From assembly GCA_034509755.1 (NCBI GenBank), contig CM067543.1, positions 15,810,954-15,874,953 on the forward strand: DNA of 64,000 bases. The letters run 5' to 3'. Positions within the stretch are counted from its first letter, which is position 1, and the number at the start of each line of letters is the position of its first letter. The stretch is from Anisodus tanguticus. Lineage: Eukaryota; Streptophyta; Magnoliopsida; Solanales; Solanaceae. A program made the position numbers and the translations under genes. Of the stretch, positions 25,529 through 37,415 are shown piece after piece. The notes beneath the pieces are model-generated. The model ran no database searches, was not told the DNA's origin, and saw nothing but the letters and a program-made list of their open reading frames with translations.

Positions 25529-26105
25529 ATCCTCAAAGTAACAGTTCTAGCAATTCCTGGACGTGAACAACGTGCATCGTAGTTATCCGCGGGCTCGTCA
25601 TCAAGAAATGTGTGTTATTGAGTGAAATTTTCTGTTTTTGATCTGTTACACCTGCAATTACCAAGTTTATGTCAGTTCAGTAGTAGGAGTATATGTACCA
25701 TGATATTACGTATCTAACAAGCCTAAGAAATCAATAAAATTCAACCAGAGTGGGTCTATGCAAAGCTACTGTTTTGGACACTGTCACTGTTCTATTTTCG
25801 TTTTGGCGGAAAGGCCTTCTGCTGGAGAGAATCGACCCCAACATGGAGTGAGTCCTCTTCGGAAGAAACATTGTGTTCCCCTCCGTTCCGCTTTAGCGGG
25901 GCATATTGCACCTTAGAGAATCCGCTCCAACAGATAAGGCATTTGTCAGAGTGACATCTTCGTCCTAGGCAGACCATCAGAAAATTTCAGTGATATTACC
26001 ATATTTTTGTCTGGAAAAGTCCTTTATATTTACTCATGGGTGTATGTACGTGTTGTGTAAAGTCCTATAACTACAGTATCAAACCCGATCTATAAATCTT
26101 TCATC
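25529..26105. other. Unassigned non-coding spacer
   Basis: No gene seen. A GC-rich cluster at about 25795-25930 repeats GGCGGAA / AGCGGGG words like those in neighbouring LTRs. Sequence after 26060 merges into the gag relic that follows. It may be LTR or leader sequence of the Tekay-like element, but no primer site or LTR end was found. Confidence 0.3.
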
Positions 26106-26825
26106 ATGACAAACTTTGTGAAGGGTTTGGACCTTCCACTTTAATTGGCAACCTTACAGTTAGAGGCCGTTGGGGACTAATTTAAGCCAGTATTTGAGCA
26201 TGCTAGGAGAGTTGAGGTAGTGAGAGCTAAGGCACATGGCGGAGGGGGCAACAAGAAGGCCTGCAGATTTAATAGCTACAAAGGTCCTGCTAAAGGTAGG
26301 GGACACTATGACAGAGGTCGTTATCATCCCTATAGTCGTCCCATCAAGTTAGCACTTCAAACTTTTCCGGGTGGTTCTTCAAGGTATAGTGGGCACATTT
26401 CTAGATAGACTTTCTGAGGTTCTTACTCTTGATCTTCAGACCACGGGGTGTATTCGGGTTCTTCTATGAAAGTTCAGCAGCCTATGGCCAGAGGGACATG
26501 TTTTGAATGTGGTGAGAAAGGGAATTTCACTAGAGCGTATCTTAGACTCAGATAGAGTTCTAGAGTTCAGACATCTAGACCTCCAGTGCCACCAGCTAGA
26601 AGAGCCGGCCATTCTGGTAAAGGTAGTTCACAGTTTGGCAGAGGTCGCCATCAGTCTGGCAGAGGTGGTTATCAGTCAGGTAGGGGAAGGGGATCTTAGT
26701 CAGGCCATGGTGCTCGTAGAGGAACATAGTCTGACGGTGGGCGTGCCCATTGTTATGATTTTCCTGGTAGGTTGAGGCTTCTGATGCAGTCATTACATGT
26801 ATTATTTCGATTTGTCATCGGTTGG
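26106..26825 (+). pseudogene. Tekay-like gag C-terminal relic
   Basis: The frame starting near 26106 reads through 'FEHARRVEVVRAKAHGGGG', a Gly/Arg/Tyr-rich segment, then a zinc knuckle at 26498-26539 reading 'CFECGEKGNFTRAY'. Two metal ligands are lost here (His to Asn and the last Cys to Tyr). A Gly/Arg/Ser-rich tail and the start of the protease linker follow ('VEASDAVITCIISICHR', in a shifted frame) and are cut by the element at 26826. The same protein resumes at 31357. This layout is typical of Tekay/Del chromovirus Gag-Pol. Several stops break it. Confidence 0.78.
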
Positions 26826-29219
26826 TGTTACGACCCAAACCGGAGGGTCATGACGGGTACCCGGACCTTACTTGCCGAGTACCACTAATCATGTCATTAT
26901 CATCTAACCATAATTAATCATGGCCACTAGGACCATCACCAAATATCCTGGTGACACATGGGAAGAATAAACTGGAAGGGTACTGTGTAAACTCTTGCAA
27001 ACGGAAGAATCCAACCTATGCATATATACATACTAAGGCCGACAAGGCCATACATTACAACTATACACAGGATAACTGTCTACAAGCCTCTAAAGAGTAC
27101 ATAACATCATAAGGTCGGGACAGGGCCCCTCCATACCCCTATGCATATCCAAAATATCATACCACGACGAGACTGCACATCTTGAACAAATAGAGTGCTC
27201 CAAGATCAGCTTAAGGGAATGCCTCTAAGGGACACAATATGCCTAAGTACCATGTCTGTGCAGAATGCCTCTGAGGGCCATAATATGCGTAAGTATCATG
27301 TCTGTGTAGAATGCCTCTGAATGCCATAATATTCCTAAATGACATGCATAATGCGGTCATGCATATACATATATGCAATATAACGCCATCAAGCCTCTGT
27401 GGGCATAATCATTATCGTGTTTATCTGTATCAGCTGAAGGTGGTGTGTGTATATAACGTCGTATCCATTTTCTCATTCCCCATACATAGATAACGCATAC
27501 ATATAGTAGAGTATATAACTCTTTTGAGGTCAAGGTATGTACATGAATGTAATGCATGAATGATATGATAGTATGACACTATAAGTTTGTCAGAGTGATG
27601 TAATATCGCTTCACCTCCGATTAACATTATGAATTCTATCATTTTTCCCATATATCTCAATAGGGATTTAGGAACTTATATAGACATGCTTTGACAATAG
27701 GAATAAATAACAAGAACATTCTTAACTACTAAGAGTAGAATCATTTATGGAACAATATTACGTGTACGTTTCGTTACATGGAACATGCCAAAAGAAAGAA
27801 ATAATTTTCCTTAACATACCTTGTTGCTAACGACTCCACGTACTTCATGTAGTACTTCAACCTACATCAAGGTATTTGAACTATGGTTAATACCATGGAA
27901 GGACTCAAACGTATTCCTAAGCTAGTAACTCTCTTGTGGAAAATCGAGCAGCATTTCCCCTACATTTCCTCACTTCCCCAACTTCAAAACAGCACCCAAC
28001 AACGATATTAACAATATCAATAACCAATCCTATCCATCCATCCCCTCAACAATATAAGAAAAATTCTGACAATTCAAACAATATCAATACAATTCACAAT
28101 AAGCTTTCCGATTTCTTCGACAACCACTTTGAGCGGCAAGCTCATTTTTTTTACGAATAACAAACATAATTCGAATCCAACTCTTATTCCATAAATCAGT
28201 TCACAACCTTCCGACCACATACTTATGTGTACTATATGATTCCTAGTTTAAAACATCTACAACATGCCTTCCACAACAGTCCACAAGTTTACCCTTTAAC
28301 CTCTACTTTCTATTCGTAGTTTCTATATGTTTTCCACTCCATTTCACTTAATTAATACATGGATAGTCTTAAAAACAATAATCACAATATAACCAGATGA
28401 TATTCCATAATTTCCAGCCATTAGAACCCATATTTATAATCTCAAAACAGTCCAACAAAACAATAGTCATAGCTTATGCTATTTCAATGCCATCTTGTAG
28501 TGTTTTGCTTCAACAACCTCACCAACATGGAATTAAGCTTACGCACAACCAAAGGGATGTTAAACTTACCTTAATCAGTACACATGACTCAAACCCCATG
28601 GCTGGTTCAGCTTACCATAACCCCAAATCACACCACAGTACCATAGACTTGTTGTTCTTGTGGTTTCCAACACTTTGATGAAATATTGGATTAATTTCTC
28701 TTCAATTTAGCTTTAAAACCTTGGAGACATGTAGATAAAGATGTTGGAGAGTTGTGTATAAAGTTTGGTGAAGAAATTGGCTGAAATGAAGTCTACATCT
28801 TAATTTAAAGGGCCAAAGGTCGGCCACCGCCTCGAGTGGGACCCGAGTGGCTGCTTTGCAGTGTGTTGTTAAAACGCACATAAAGTTTTATACCGAGCTC
28901 CGTTTGACGAATGGTTTGTTGAATTGTAATGTAGACTCAAGGAAGTTGAATATAGATATATTATACACCCCATAACAACTTATATACTAGGAGATATACC
29001 CCCGACAATTTGGACCAAAAATCAGGTCTGAAATTCCGTTTGTCTTTCCCTGAGTTTCGACAAATTTAGTTTCCTTAATTCGTTTGACCCCAAAATCTTA
29101 CGAAGCTTTTATAACACTTGTTTAAGCTTATATTCATCCTAATATTGTATCTTAGCCTCACTGTACTTAATGTTACTTTATTTATGATGCATACGAGTGC
29201 GAAAATACGGGGTGTAACA
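26826..29219 (-). mobile_element. 3' LTR of the minus-strand element
   Basis: On the minus strand it starts TGTTACACCCCGTATTTTCG and ends TTTGGGTCGTAACA, 2394 bp. It shares with the other Tekay-like LTRs the 'AGCCTCTAAAGAGTA' and 'GGCCGACAAGGCC' words at 27035-27095 (plus-strand reading). About three copies of a ~53-bp repeat with 'GAATGCCTCTGAGGGCC' lie at 27213-27345. No coding content. Confidence 0.85.
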
Positions 29220-29234
29220 TCCTTCCCCCCTTAA
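29220..29234 (-). other. Polypurine tract
   Basis: On the minus strand AAGGGGGGAAGGA lies directly before the LTR and is preceded by GAGGACGAATGTTCTT, the conserved pre-LTR segment of this group. Confidence 0.85.
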
Positions 29235-31162
29235 GAACATTCGTCCTCGAATATTAGAGAAATCTAACTCTCAGGATTTCTAAAAATTTCGGCAGAGTTT
29301 TCTCTGTAAATAGGACTGTCCAAAACCTTTCAAGCAGCCAGAATACATATACAATGCCACACAGGGCCACAAAACACATAACATAATGATATTGGCCCCA
29401 CACAACCAGCCATCTATCCGAAAGCTAAAAGGGTTAGCCATAACTCACCTCATTTGTCCACTACCGAAGCCTGGGCTGCATCTATCACATCTTCCTCAAT
29501 AACATCGCCTTAACAGGATATATAAAATATGCTTGATAGATAGGATAGAAATAGGAAAATTGTATCACACGAGTGTCATTGTAACCTTTTAGCTGGAATA
29601 AACAAGGATGCCTAGACTTTATTATTAACTTTTCAAATCATCTCTTTTACCCCATTGCTTCCTTCACAACACCCCAACCATAGGGCATCGCTATAGTCTG
29701 CAACTTCTGGGGCTTGATGATATAGGATAGCAACTAAAATATTTTCATAAGACAAATTCTCTATACCCGAAACACCCTTGACTTGGGGCATACAAAATGA
29801 ATATCCTATACACCTCTGTAACATCAATAAAGGAAATTAGATTAGACTTCCTTTAACTCTCAAACCTGTCAAATCAATCAATGGAGGATCTTTACTTTTG
29901 ACCAGACAAGATCTCATATGAATCCATCTAGATGTTAAGATGATATTGCTATGATATATAACTCTTTTATGGGGTAAGTGATCTTCCCACTCTCATTTGA
30001 AGCCTAGCATACCTATTTGTAACATGTCACCGGGCGTCTATATTGTGCATTTGGATGGTCAGTTATCCAGGATAAAATTATAATTTTCTGTGCTTCCATC
30101 CTTCATGAAGAAATTTCTAGAAGTTCATTGTAAGTAAGATCTTCTATCGGAGATAATAGACATTGGAATATCCTGAATTCATACATTCTTCTTTTATATA
30201 TATACTTGTATGATCCTCGGCTGTGCGAATAGCTCATTCTTGCGAGAAATTGGTCAATCTTATAAATTTGTCGACAATCAATCCTTTGGGTAGCATTTCT
30301 GATAAGGGCTGGATAAACTTATACTAAACTTTGAACTTCCTTTTTATTCTTTCGTCGAGAACTCCACTCTCTAAATTGTCCCTGTGGGCCTTGATTTTCT
30401 ATCTTTACTTGTTTACCATTGGGTTATTATGCCAACTCGGCAATACTCTTTTTCACGTTATTACAATTGATCTAGGTATTGGAAAACTCCGTCTTTCTCA
30501 ATTTGAATATTGACTTCCTTTACCAGGGGACGTTTTTTTATAGTACCGATTTTGTGTTCTCATATTGTTACTTTATTACACTTGCCACAGGAGCGACACT
30601 GCTACCTTTTGTATTACAACCTCGTTATCATTAGAGCCCTGAGATTGGACCCTTAAATTTGCTAACTGTTGAAGCTCTTTTAATTAACCTTCTCTTTTCT
30701 TGACCTCTAGATAAGATAAATTGCCCATACATCCTTTCTTATATTGCTCTGTAGGCTATCACTTTATTCTGTTAAACTCTCTCTTTTAAATTGTGACAAG
30801 ACAAAATTCATTTATATTGGTTATCCTTACACTTTGACCACCAATGGTGTTATTTCTAAGATCTGGTTAATAACTCTGGCTTCTTTGCCATCATTCTTTG
30901 AAGGGGGACCTTATTCTACTATATCGTCTGAGCTTGACTTTTTTTACCCTTTCAATTCCCAAGAAGCATTACTCTCTTTTAAGAAGACTCATAGGCCTCT
31001 GTATAATTGCAACTTCTCCTGTGGTGTCTTTAATGTTAGTAGGAATACGCATCTCAATTTTTTTTCCGTCTCCAGATATCACATGCTTACTTGTTGGTGG
31101 CCCTGTGTTATGTGTCCAAAACTTTCCTCAGCTTTCGCAACTGTTCTTAGGTGTACTTGACC
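29235..31162 (-). other. Interior of the minus-strand element, no domain recognised
   Basis: The minus strand is purine-rich. A 64-codon minus frame (29633-29827) and others are too short and match nothing I know. Parts resemble the interior of the gag-only element at 14223-23687 (see 20155-20215 and 20700-20800), suggesting both derive from one non-coding or degenerate internal domain. No RT or integrase motif is visible. Confidence 0.4.
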
Positions 31163-31351
31163 TCATTCTGTTTGTCTTTCCCCGAGTTTCAACGAACTTA
31201 GTTTCTTTGATTCGTTTGACCCCAAAATCTTACGAAGCTTTCATAACACTTGTTTAAGTTTATTTTCATCCTAATATTGGATCTTAGCATCACTGGACTT
31301 TATATTACTTTATTTACGATGCATACGAGTGCGAAAATACGGGGTGTAATA
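31163..31351 (-). mobile_element. Remnant of the 5' LTR (first ~189 bp)
   Basis: Nearly the same sequence as 29031-29219, ending GGGGTGTAATA next to the target duplication. On the minus strand the terminus is TATTACACC instead of TGTTACACC, one changed base at the LTR tip. Homology stops abruptly at 31163, marking the deletion junction. Confidence 0.85.
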
Positions 31352-31356
31352 GTTGG

Positions 31357-32279
31357 CTTCAGTCTTATTTGATCCGGGATCTACTTTCTCCTAGTTGTCT
31401 ACCTATTTTTCTATAGATCTGGATATGCTATGTGATTTACTTGATGTTCCTATTCATGTTTCTACCCATGTTGGTGATTTTTTGGTAGTGGAGAAAGTTT
31501 ACTTAGGTAGACTTTGTTCTTCTTGACATGGTAGATTTTGATATTATGCTAGGTATGGACTGGTTGTCGCCTTATCATGTTATTCTGGACTATCATGCTA
31601 AGACAGTCACGTTGACCATACCGGGTATTCTGAGGTTAGAGTGGAGGGTTACTCCTAGCCTTGCACCTAAGAATATCATATCATTCCTTAGAGAGAATAA
31701 GTTAGTGAGTAAGGGGTATTTGGCCTATTTGGCACATATTCGAGATACTAGCTTTCCGAAGGTATTTTCAACAGATTTGCCTAGTATATTATCTGATCGT
31801 GATACTGACTTTTGCATTGATTTGGAGACGGGAACTTGGCCTATTTCTATTCTTCCTTATAGGATGGCGCTCGCTGAGTTTAGAGAGTTGAAAGAATAGT
31901 TGCAGGACTTGTTGAGCAAGGGTTTTATCAGACCGAGTGTTTCTCCTTGGGGTGCTCCTGTATTATTTAAGATGGATAGTTCGATGCGGACGTGTATTGA
32001 TTATCGGCAATTGAATAAGTTTACTATTAGGAATAAGTATCCAATTCCCCGCATTGATGACTTGTTTGATCAGCTTTGGGTTGAATCGATCTTTTCTAAG
32101 ATCGACTTAAGATCGAGTTACCATCAATTGAAGATTCGAGTGGAGGATATCTAGAAGATGACTTTCAGCACCCGCTATGGTCACTATGAGTTCTTGGTTA
32201 TGTCTTTCGGGATTACCAATGCGCTTGTAGCTTTTATGGATTTGATGAATGGGTTTTGAAGCCTTATTTAGATTTCTTA
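31357..32279 (+). pseudogene. Tekay-like protease and reverse transcriptase relic
   Basis: The protease motif 'FDPGSTFS' is at about 31368-31391 with its aspartate kept, followed at once by a TAG (31392-31394). After a frameshift the frame at 31528 reads 'DFDIMLGMDWLSPYH', then the RT entry 'KGFIRPSVSPWGAPVLF', 'CIDYRQLNKFTIRNKYPIPRIDD', 'SKIDLRSSYHQL' and 'YGHYEFLVMSFGITNA'. TAG codons interrupt it at 31897-31899 and 32152-32154, and three codons are missing after 'PVLF'. The sequence ends before the YxDD catalytic motif, where the LINE begins. It is the continuation of the gag relic at 26106-26825. Confidence 0.9.
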
Positions 32280-32706
32280 CTCGGTCAGATCAAATCCTTC
32301 TCTGAATTTTCTCTCTCTTCTATAAACTTGCAACGGTAACACACAAACACATACTCTCTCTCTCACGCTTATCCCCGTCAACAGTAACACAAACCTTGGT
32401 GTGCCACTCTTGTCGGTGATCGGTGACCAGGGTCCCGTTCGCTGACGGACACCATTGCGCTCCGACCATTGATTTTCCTATGTCTTTCCCGACAGTGAAC
32501 AGTGTCTTACGGTAGTAAATGCTGCCAGGAAACTATACGTCGTGGCTCCAACTAGGTCTCATTCACCGACGAACACCACTGTGCTCCGCTCGTGATTTCG
32601 GTGAACACTAATTTTCGGTGAACAGTTTATTCCCAATGAACAGTTTTTTTGGTGAACTTTATTCTCCAGAAGTGAACAGTCTTACGGTAATGAACATAGT
32701 CATCCA
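32280..32706 (+). mobile_element. RTE-type LINE, 5' untranslated part (left of Ogre insertion)
   Basis: This stretch has no ORF but repeats GTGAACAGT or near variants at least five times between 32580 and 32700. Such GAACAGT repeats are found in leaders of plant RTE-type LINEs. It continues after the inserted element at 46772 with GCGAATAGT and GTGAATAGT words and then endonuclease coding sequence. ATCCA at 32702-32706 is the left copy of the target duplication made by the Ogre-like element. Confidence 0.6.
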
Positions 32707-33792
32707 TGTTGACACCCAATTTTGTCCCGTCTTTTCCAATTTATTTGCAATTTTAAATATTTTTAACACCTCAAAACAATTTTAATCTATATGCATACAT
32801 GCGTGTATATATATATATATATATATATATTATTATTATTATTATTATTATTATTCTCTTATTATTATTATTATTATTCACATTTTTCACTATCATTTAT
32901 CATAATCATAAGTTTTATCCGAAAATTCTATGTTATTTTATTCTTACAAAATTGCATCGCATTTCCATTTTTTTTTTAAGCATTAAACATTTCGCAAATA
33001 TTATATTTTATTATTATCACATCGTTATGTTATTATTAAATAATTCACATCTTTTACAAACAAAAAAAAAATTAATGTTAAACCCCTTTTATATTTTTAA
33101 ACCCATAACCTATTCATTTCCCAACCCAAAATAATTTCTACCCAAACTAAAACCCATTTCACCAAAGCCCAACCCATCACCCATTTAATTCTACTCAACC
33201 CAAAACAATTCAACTCCTCTTTCTCTTATTTCAGCCCACCCGAAATTCCATCACCCCAGCCCAAAACCGAAGCCCAACCGTCCATTCCCAATACCCTTAT
33301 TCCCTTCCCCTTTATTTCCCCCCAATTCCCACAACCCATCAGCCAATCCCGCAGCCCACACCCCAATTCAAACCCACCAAAACAGCCCAAACCAAACTCC
33401 CCAATTAAATTCCCTTATACCCAAACCCACAAAACAAAGGCCCAATCGGCCAAACCCAATTCACCCTCACCCGTTGGCCCACCTGAAACTTCCAATCGGA
33501 CCGGCCCAATCACCCGACCCATTCCCCTTACCCTTTTAAACCCGTCCCCCTTACCCCATTTAAAAAAAAAAAAACCTAACACCCTAACCCCACCAATCCG
33601 CCGCACCCTACACCCCTACCCCTACGTCGCCGCACCCTACACCTGACACCACCACTCTCCAACACCGCCGCCTAACACCACCAACCCCATCACCTCTCAC
33701 CGCGACCCATACCCCTAAAACCCCGTTCCAAAATCATTGTTTTTGGGCCCTTTATTTTGAATTTAAGCTTGGTTTTAGGGGGGAAATGGGGC

Positions 33793-33800
33793 TATAAAAA
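33793..33800 (+). promoter_or_regulatory. Likely TATA box of the Ogre-like LTR
   Basis: TATAAAAA stands within GGGGCTATAAAAACCCC, a small inverted repeat, 30-40 bp before the purine-rich AGGGAGAAAAGAAAGAAAATG. It is identical in the 3' LTR at 44237-44244. The placement suggests transcription starts near 33825. Confidence 0.55.
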
Positions 33801-33984
33801 CCCCTTGTGTTCTTCAAGGGAGAAAAGAAAGAAAATGAGGAAAAGGAAAGAAAACCGAAGGATTTTTCGGAGGTCCGATTGGATATAAAATATTTTTGGT
33901 TGTGTTCTTGATTTCAAACATTTTGCCTCCCTTGTTGTTCAAGAATTAAGTCCGAAAAGGTTTGTTCTCCATTGTTTTTGCATC

Positions 33985-34810
33985 TCCGATTCGGGTCTGA
34001 TTCGGGTCGGGTCACTGACCCAGGTCGGGTCGACCCAGTTCGAGTATTATTTCCAGAATTCTTGCATTTCATATTCTTGTATGTTGGTTATATGAAATTG
34101 GCAAAATATTCGATTTCGGGTTGCATCTCTGATTCGGGTCGGGTCACTGACCCGGGTCGAGTATTATTTCCAGAATTCTTGCATTTCATATTCTTGTATG
34201 TTGGTTATCTGAAATTGGCGAAAATATTCGATTTCGGGTTGCATCTTCGATTCGGGTCGGGTCGACCGGGTTTGAGCATCATTTCCAGAATTCTTGCATA
34301 TTGGTTATCTGAATTTGCTAAAAAAAAATCTGATTTGTTGTTGTTCACTGATTTCGGGTCGGGTCGACCCGGGTCGTGTAAGAACCATTTTTTTTTGTTG
34401 TTGTTTGTTATTATTGGTTATCTGAAATTGATGGAATTATTTGATGTCGGGTTGAATCTCCAATTCGGGTCGGGTCACTGACCCGGGCCGGGTCGACCCG
34501 GTTTGGATTTCCCAAATTTCTTACATTGTTACTGTTGTTATTATTGGTTATCTGAAATTGATGAAATTAGTTGATTCCGTGTTGAACACATGATTCGGGT
34601 CTGGTCGACCCGGTTTGAACACATATACGTGAATCTCTTGGAACATTTCAAATCATATCTTGTATATTGGTTACTGAAAAAATGAAAAAAAATCTTATTC
34701 GGGCTGGCATCGATTCGGGTCGGGTCACTGATTCGGGTCGGGTTGACCCGGTTTTGGTATATTTCCATATTATGGCATTTTTATATATCTGTTGCTGGTT
34801 ATCTAAAAAA
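33985..34810 (+). repeat. LTR tandem array with GGGTCGACCC words
   Basis: About seven imperfect units, each with 'TTGGTTATCTGAAATTG' and a block such as GATTCGGGTCGGGTCACTGA or GGGTCGACCCGG. The 3' LTR has about six units (44430-45190), so one unit was gained or lost after or during insertion. Confidence 0.85.
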
Positions 34811-36465
34811 TCTTAATTTCTGATTTCATTTGGATCACCGTTCAGGATCCGGGTCGGGTAAAATTTCTGAATTCGGGTCGGACGTTTTAATTGCGAACTA
34901 CTGCTATTTTTTTTTGTTGCATTTTAAACATCTGTTACACACCTATCTTGTTGTTTCACTGTTTTAACTAATATTGCATTTAGGCCGATGAAATTGAATT
35001 CGAGGCCGCACTTTATTTTCGTTTCTCTGTTTTCAGTTTACTGTTTTAAACATCCATGCAACGGATATTTACTGTTTTACTGTTTTACTGTTTTAAACTA
35101 AACATCGCATCTTTTTTCGAAAATTGCCTCTGTTTTTTTTGCTTACCGCTTCTTTGCCTCTCTGTTTTTACGCTTACTACTTTCGCTGCTTCTTGTTTCC
35201 AATTTAATTTTGCTTATTCGAACACGATACTACACTGGCCGATGAAAAATATCCGTCGATTTTGAGGCCTCCACAGTCGTAAAGACGGAAAATATAACTT
35301 CTAGGCAAGGATGAGGCTTAAACCTTTTATTTTATCCGAGATCAACATGTTTAGTAGGCGAGGTGACTAAAATAACCAACCAGTTATATATTCGCAGCCA
35401 CGACGTGATTATAGTGATCTTTTCTTTTCATCCGAGAGACCAACACGTTTAGTAGGTGAGGCAATAAAAATAACCACTTAGTCATATGTTTGCAGCCACG
35501 ACGTGATTGGAATGGTCTTTTCAAAATTTAAGTATGAGCCCTCCGTGACCAAAACGCTCACTGTTTTGGTTACGGATCCGAAATTATTTGTTTTTTTTAA
35601 CTGTTTCTAACCGTTTGTTCTTGACAGCTTGCAAGGAACAAAGTCAATGAAGGCAGATACTCCGGAGATTATTTATGTCGTTGTTTTTACTTTCTTTAAT
35701 TCAGCGTTATCTCGCTCTGTATTGTAATAATATTTATTGCACTTATGTAATTTATTGAAATGCTTAGAATAGGTAGACTTAGAATTAATTCATAGGATAG
35801 TCTGAAATTGGAAATTCATCGCTAGCTTATTTACTTGTAGGCTCGGTTAATTCAAACTTAGAAATCCTTCGCTAGTTATTTATTTTAGGCTCATGATGCA
35901 TGTTCAAAATTTTCTAAACAACTTTGGTCATCTTTTATTCGCTTTATCAATCATACAAATACGTTTATCTTTTAATTTGCAACTCAATGATTTCCAAAAG
36001 ATTTACTTCTTAGGCATTATAAATAATTTTACTATCAATTGTTAAAAATGCATACTTTTCTACTTTACATGTATTTCTCTTTAAATACCATACAAATGCA
36101 TACTTGAACAAAAATGCATTCTTTTACTAAATACTTGCAATATTAGTTTAACTTTATATTTTTAAAACATGTATTTTCTTACAATAATTAAACCTGAGTT
36201 TGACCGGATAACCGCAAGTTAGCGGATCTTAAAGGATGTCTAACCCATTCCCTTTAGGATAATAAAGAACCCTTACCTAGAATCTCATTAGTTTTGCAGA
36301 CCTTAAAATCGGAGTTTACATTGCAACATTTAGTTAAAATTTAGGTGTCCTAATTCACCATAAAAAATAATTAGGTGGCGACTCCTCAATCTAATACCCA
36401 GGAATAACCGAATACGCCGTGCTCCGCTTTGACCTCGAGCGGGTCGAAAATCGGGCGTGACAGTA

Positions 36466-36481
36466 TGACGACTCCGCTGGG
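36466..36481 (+). other. Primer-binding site, tRNA-Arg type
   Basis: TGACGACTCCGCTGGG starts three bases after the LTR. It matches, with one change (TGA for TGG), the complement of a tRNA-Arg 3' end, the primer reported for Ogre-type elements. Confidence 0.7.
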
Positions 36482-37415
36482 TATTTTTCAGGTTCTTAAC
36501 CATAGCAAAATCAGGTTAATTATTATTGTGCTTTACATTTTGCTCTTTATTTGATTTAATGCTTTGATTTGTTTCCTTGGTGAAATTATGCATAATTGCT
36601 TTAATTGCTATATTCTCTTATTGCTTTCCTTAAATTGGCATTCCGCTCATATTTCTACCACTATGGAAAATTGACACTATCACACACTACACGCGAGGTG
36701 TGTTTTGCGCACCCGCAAAATTTCTTTCAATTTACCAAATTTTAGGAGAGTTGGCGTATGCGCGGAGTGTCCGGACCATCCGGTGGCCGCGTAGCCTACT
36801 CACTCGAGTAGTCCGCTCGGGAACCTTGTGTCTAGTCAGCCAAATCTTAGAAAATTTAGGATAGAGCTATACCTTCCTTTATCATAAGTCATGCATGCAT
36901 ATACCTTAGGTGGGTCGATCCTTGGCATCGACTCCACAATTAAGAAATCCGCCAAAGTTATCGACGGGTCTCACAACCCAACAACTAATCAGCATATTAT
37001 GTGTAGCGTGATAATGATAGACTATTCCAAGCCTAATCATGACATGCCGAAATTGGAAAATGTACATTCATTTTGTCTCATTTCTAACAAAAGCATTGCA
37101 GTTTAGCAGCTTGGATCAATCTATCATAAATCTCACATATTTGGCGTTTAGGCCTACCTCCGGCATAAGAGAGGCCCAATGTATATTAGGATGTGCTTTT
37201 AATTTCCATACAATATGTTTGCTATTTTCTCCTATTTTTTACTTTGTGCATATTATTTGAAGCAATAATTACTCGCCTTATACTAACTTGGTTTTCTTCA
37301 TTTTTTAAGAAGGTTTACTTTGCCTAGATTATTTTTTCCAAAGGTTGATTTGCGTTAACTAAAACTGGCGGAACATCCCTACTTCACGAGGTCAAAGGCA
37401 CGATCATTCAGCGAA
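36482..37415 (+). other. Untranslated leader of the Ogre-like element
   Basis: No credible ORF in 934 bp. It contains ATGs and short frames only. The gag start follows at 37416. Confidence 0.6.

Larger units (their letters stand above)
26826..31351 (-). mobile_element. Internally deleted gypsy element with GTTGG target duplication
   Basis: The element is flanked by GTTGG at 26821-26825 and 31352-31356, and it splits one Tekay gag-pol frame, so its limits are well fixed. On its own strand it has only the first ~189 bp of the 5' LTR (31163-31351), about 1.9 kb of interior without recognisable gag or pol, a polypurine tract, and a full 3' LTR (26826-29219). The rest of the 5' LTR, the primer site and gag are gone, presumably by an internal deletion after insertion. 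Confidence 0.85.
32707..36462 (+). mobile_element. 5' LTR of the Ogre-like element
   Basis: The LTR is 3756 bp. Contents in order: (TA)n and (TTA)n microsatellite at about 32807-32877; a C-rich, G-poor stretch 33100-33700; a TATA box at 33793; a tandem array of ~105-130 bp units with GGGTCGGGTCGACCCGG words at 33985-34810; and an AT-rich 3' part ending in GGGCGTGACA. It matches 43154-46771 almost base for base apart from repeat-length changes. Confidence 0.92.

Noticed and set aside
32799..33134. ORFs over the (TA)n/(TTA)n tract of the Ogre-like LTR
   Set aside because: Low-complexity translation; the same tract has a different length and frame in the other LTR.
33570..33640. CCCTAAC words resembling telomere repeats
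   Set aside because: Only scattered CCTAACACCCTAACCCC words in a C-rich LTR stretch, present identically in both Ogre-like LTRs; no tandem seven-base array.
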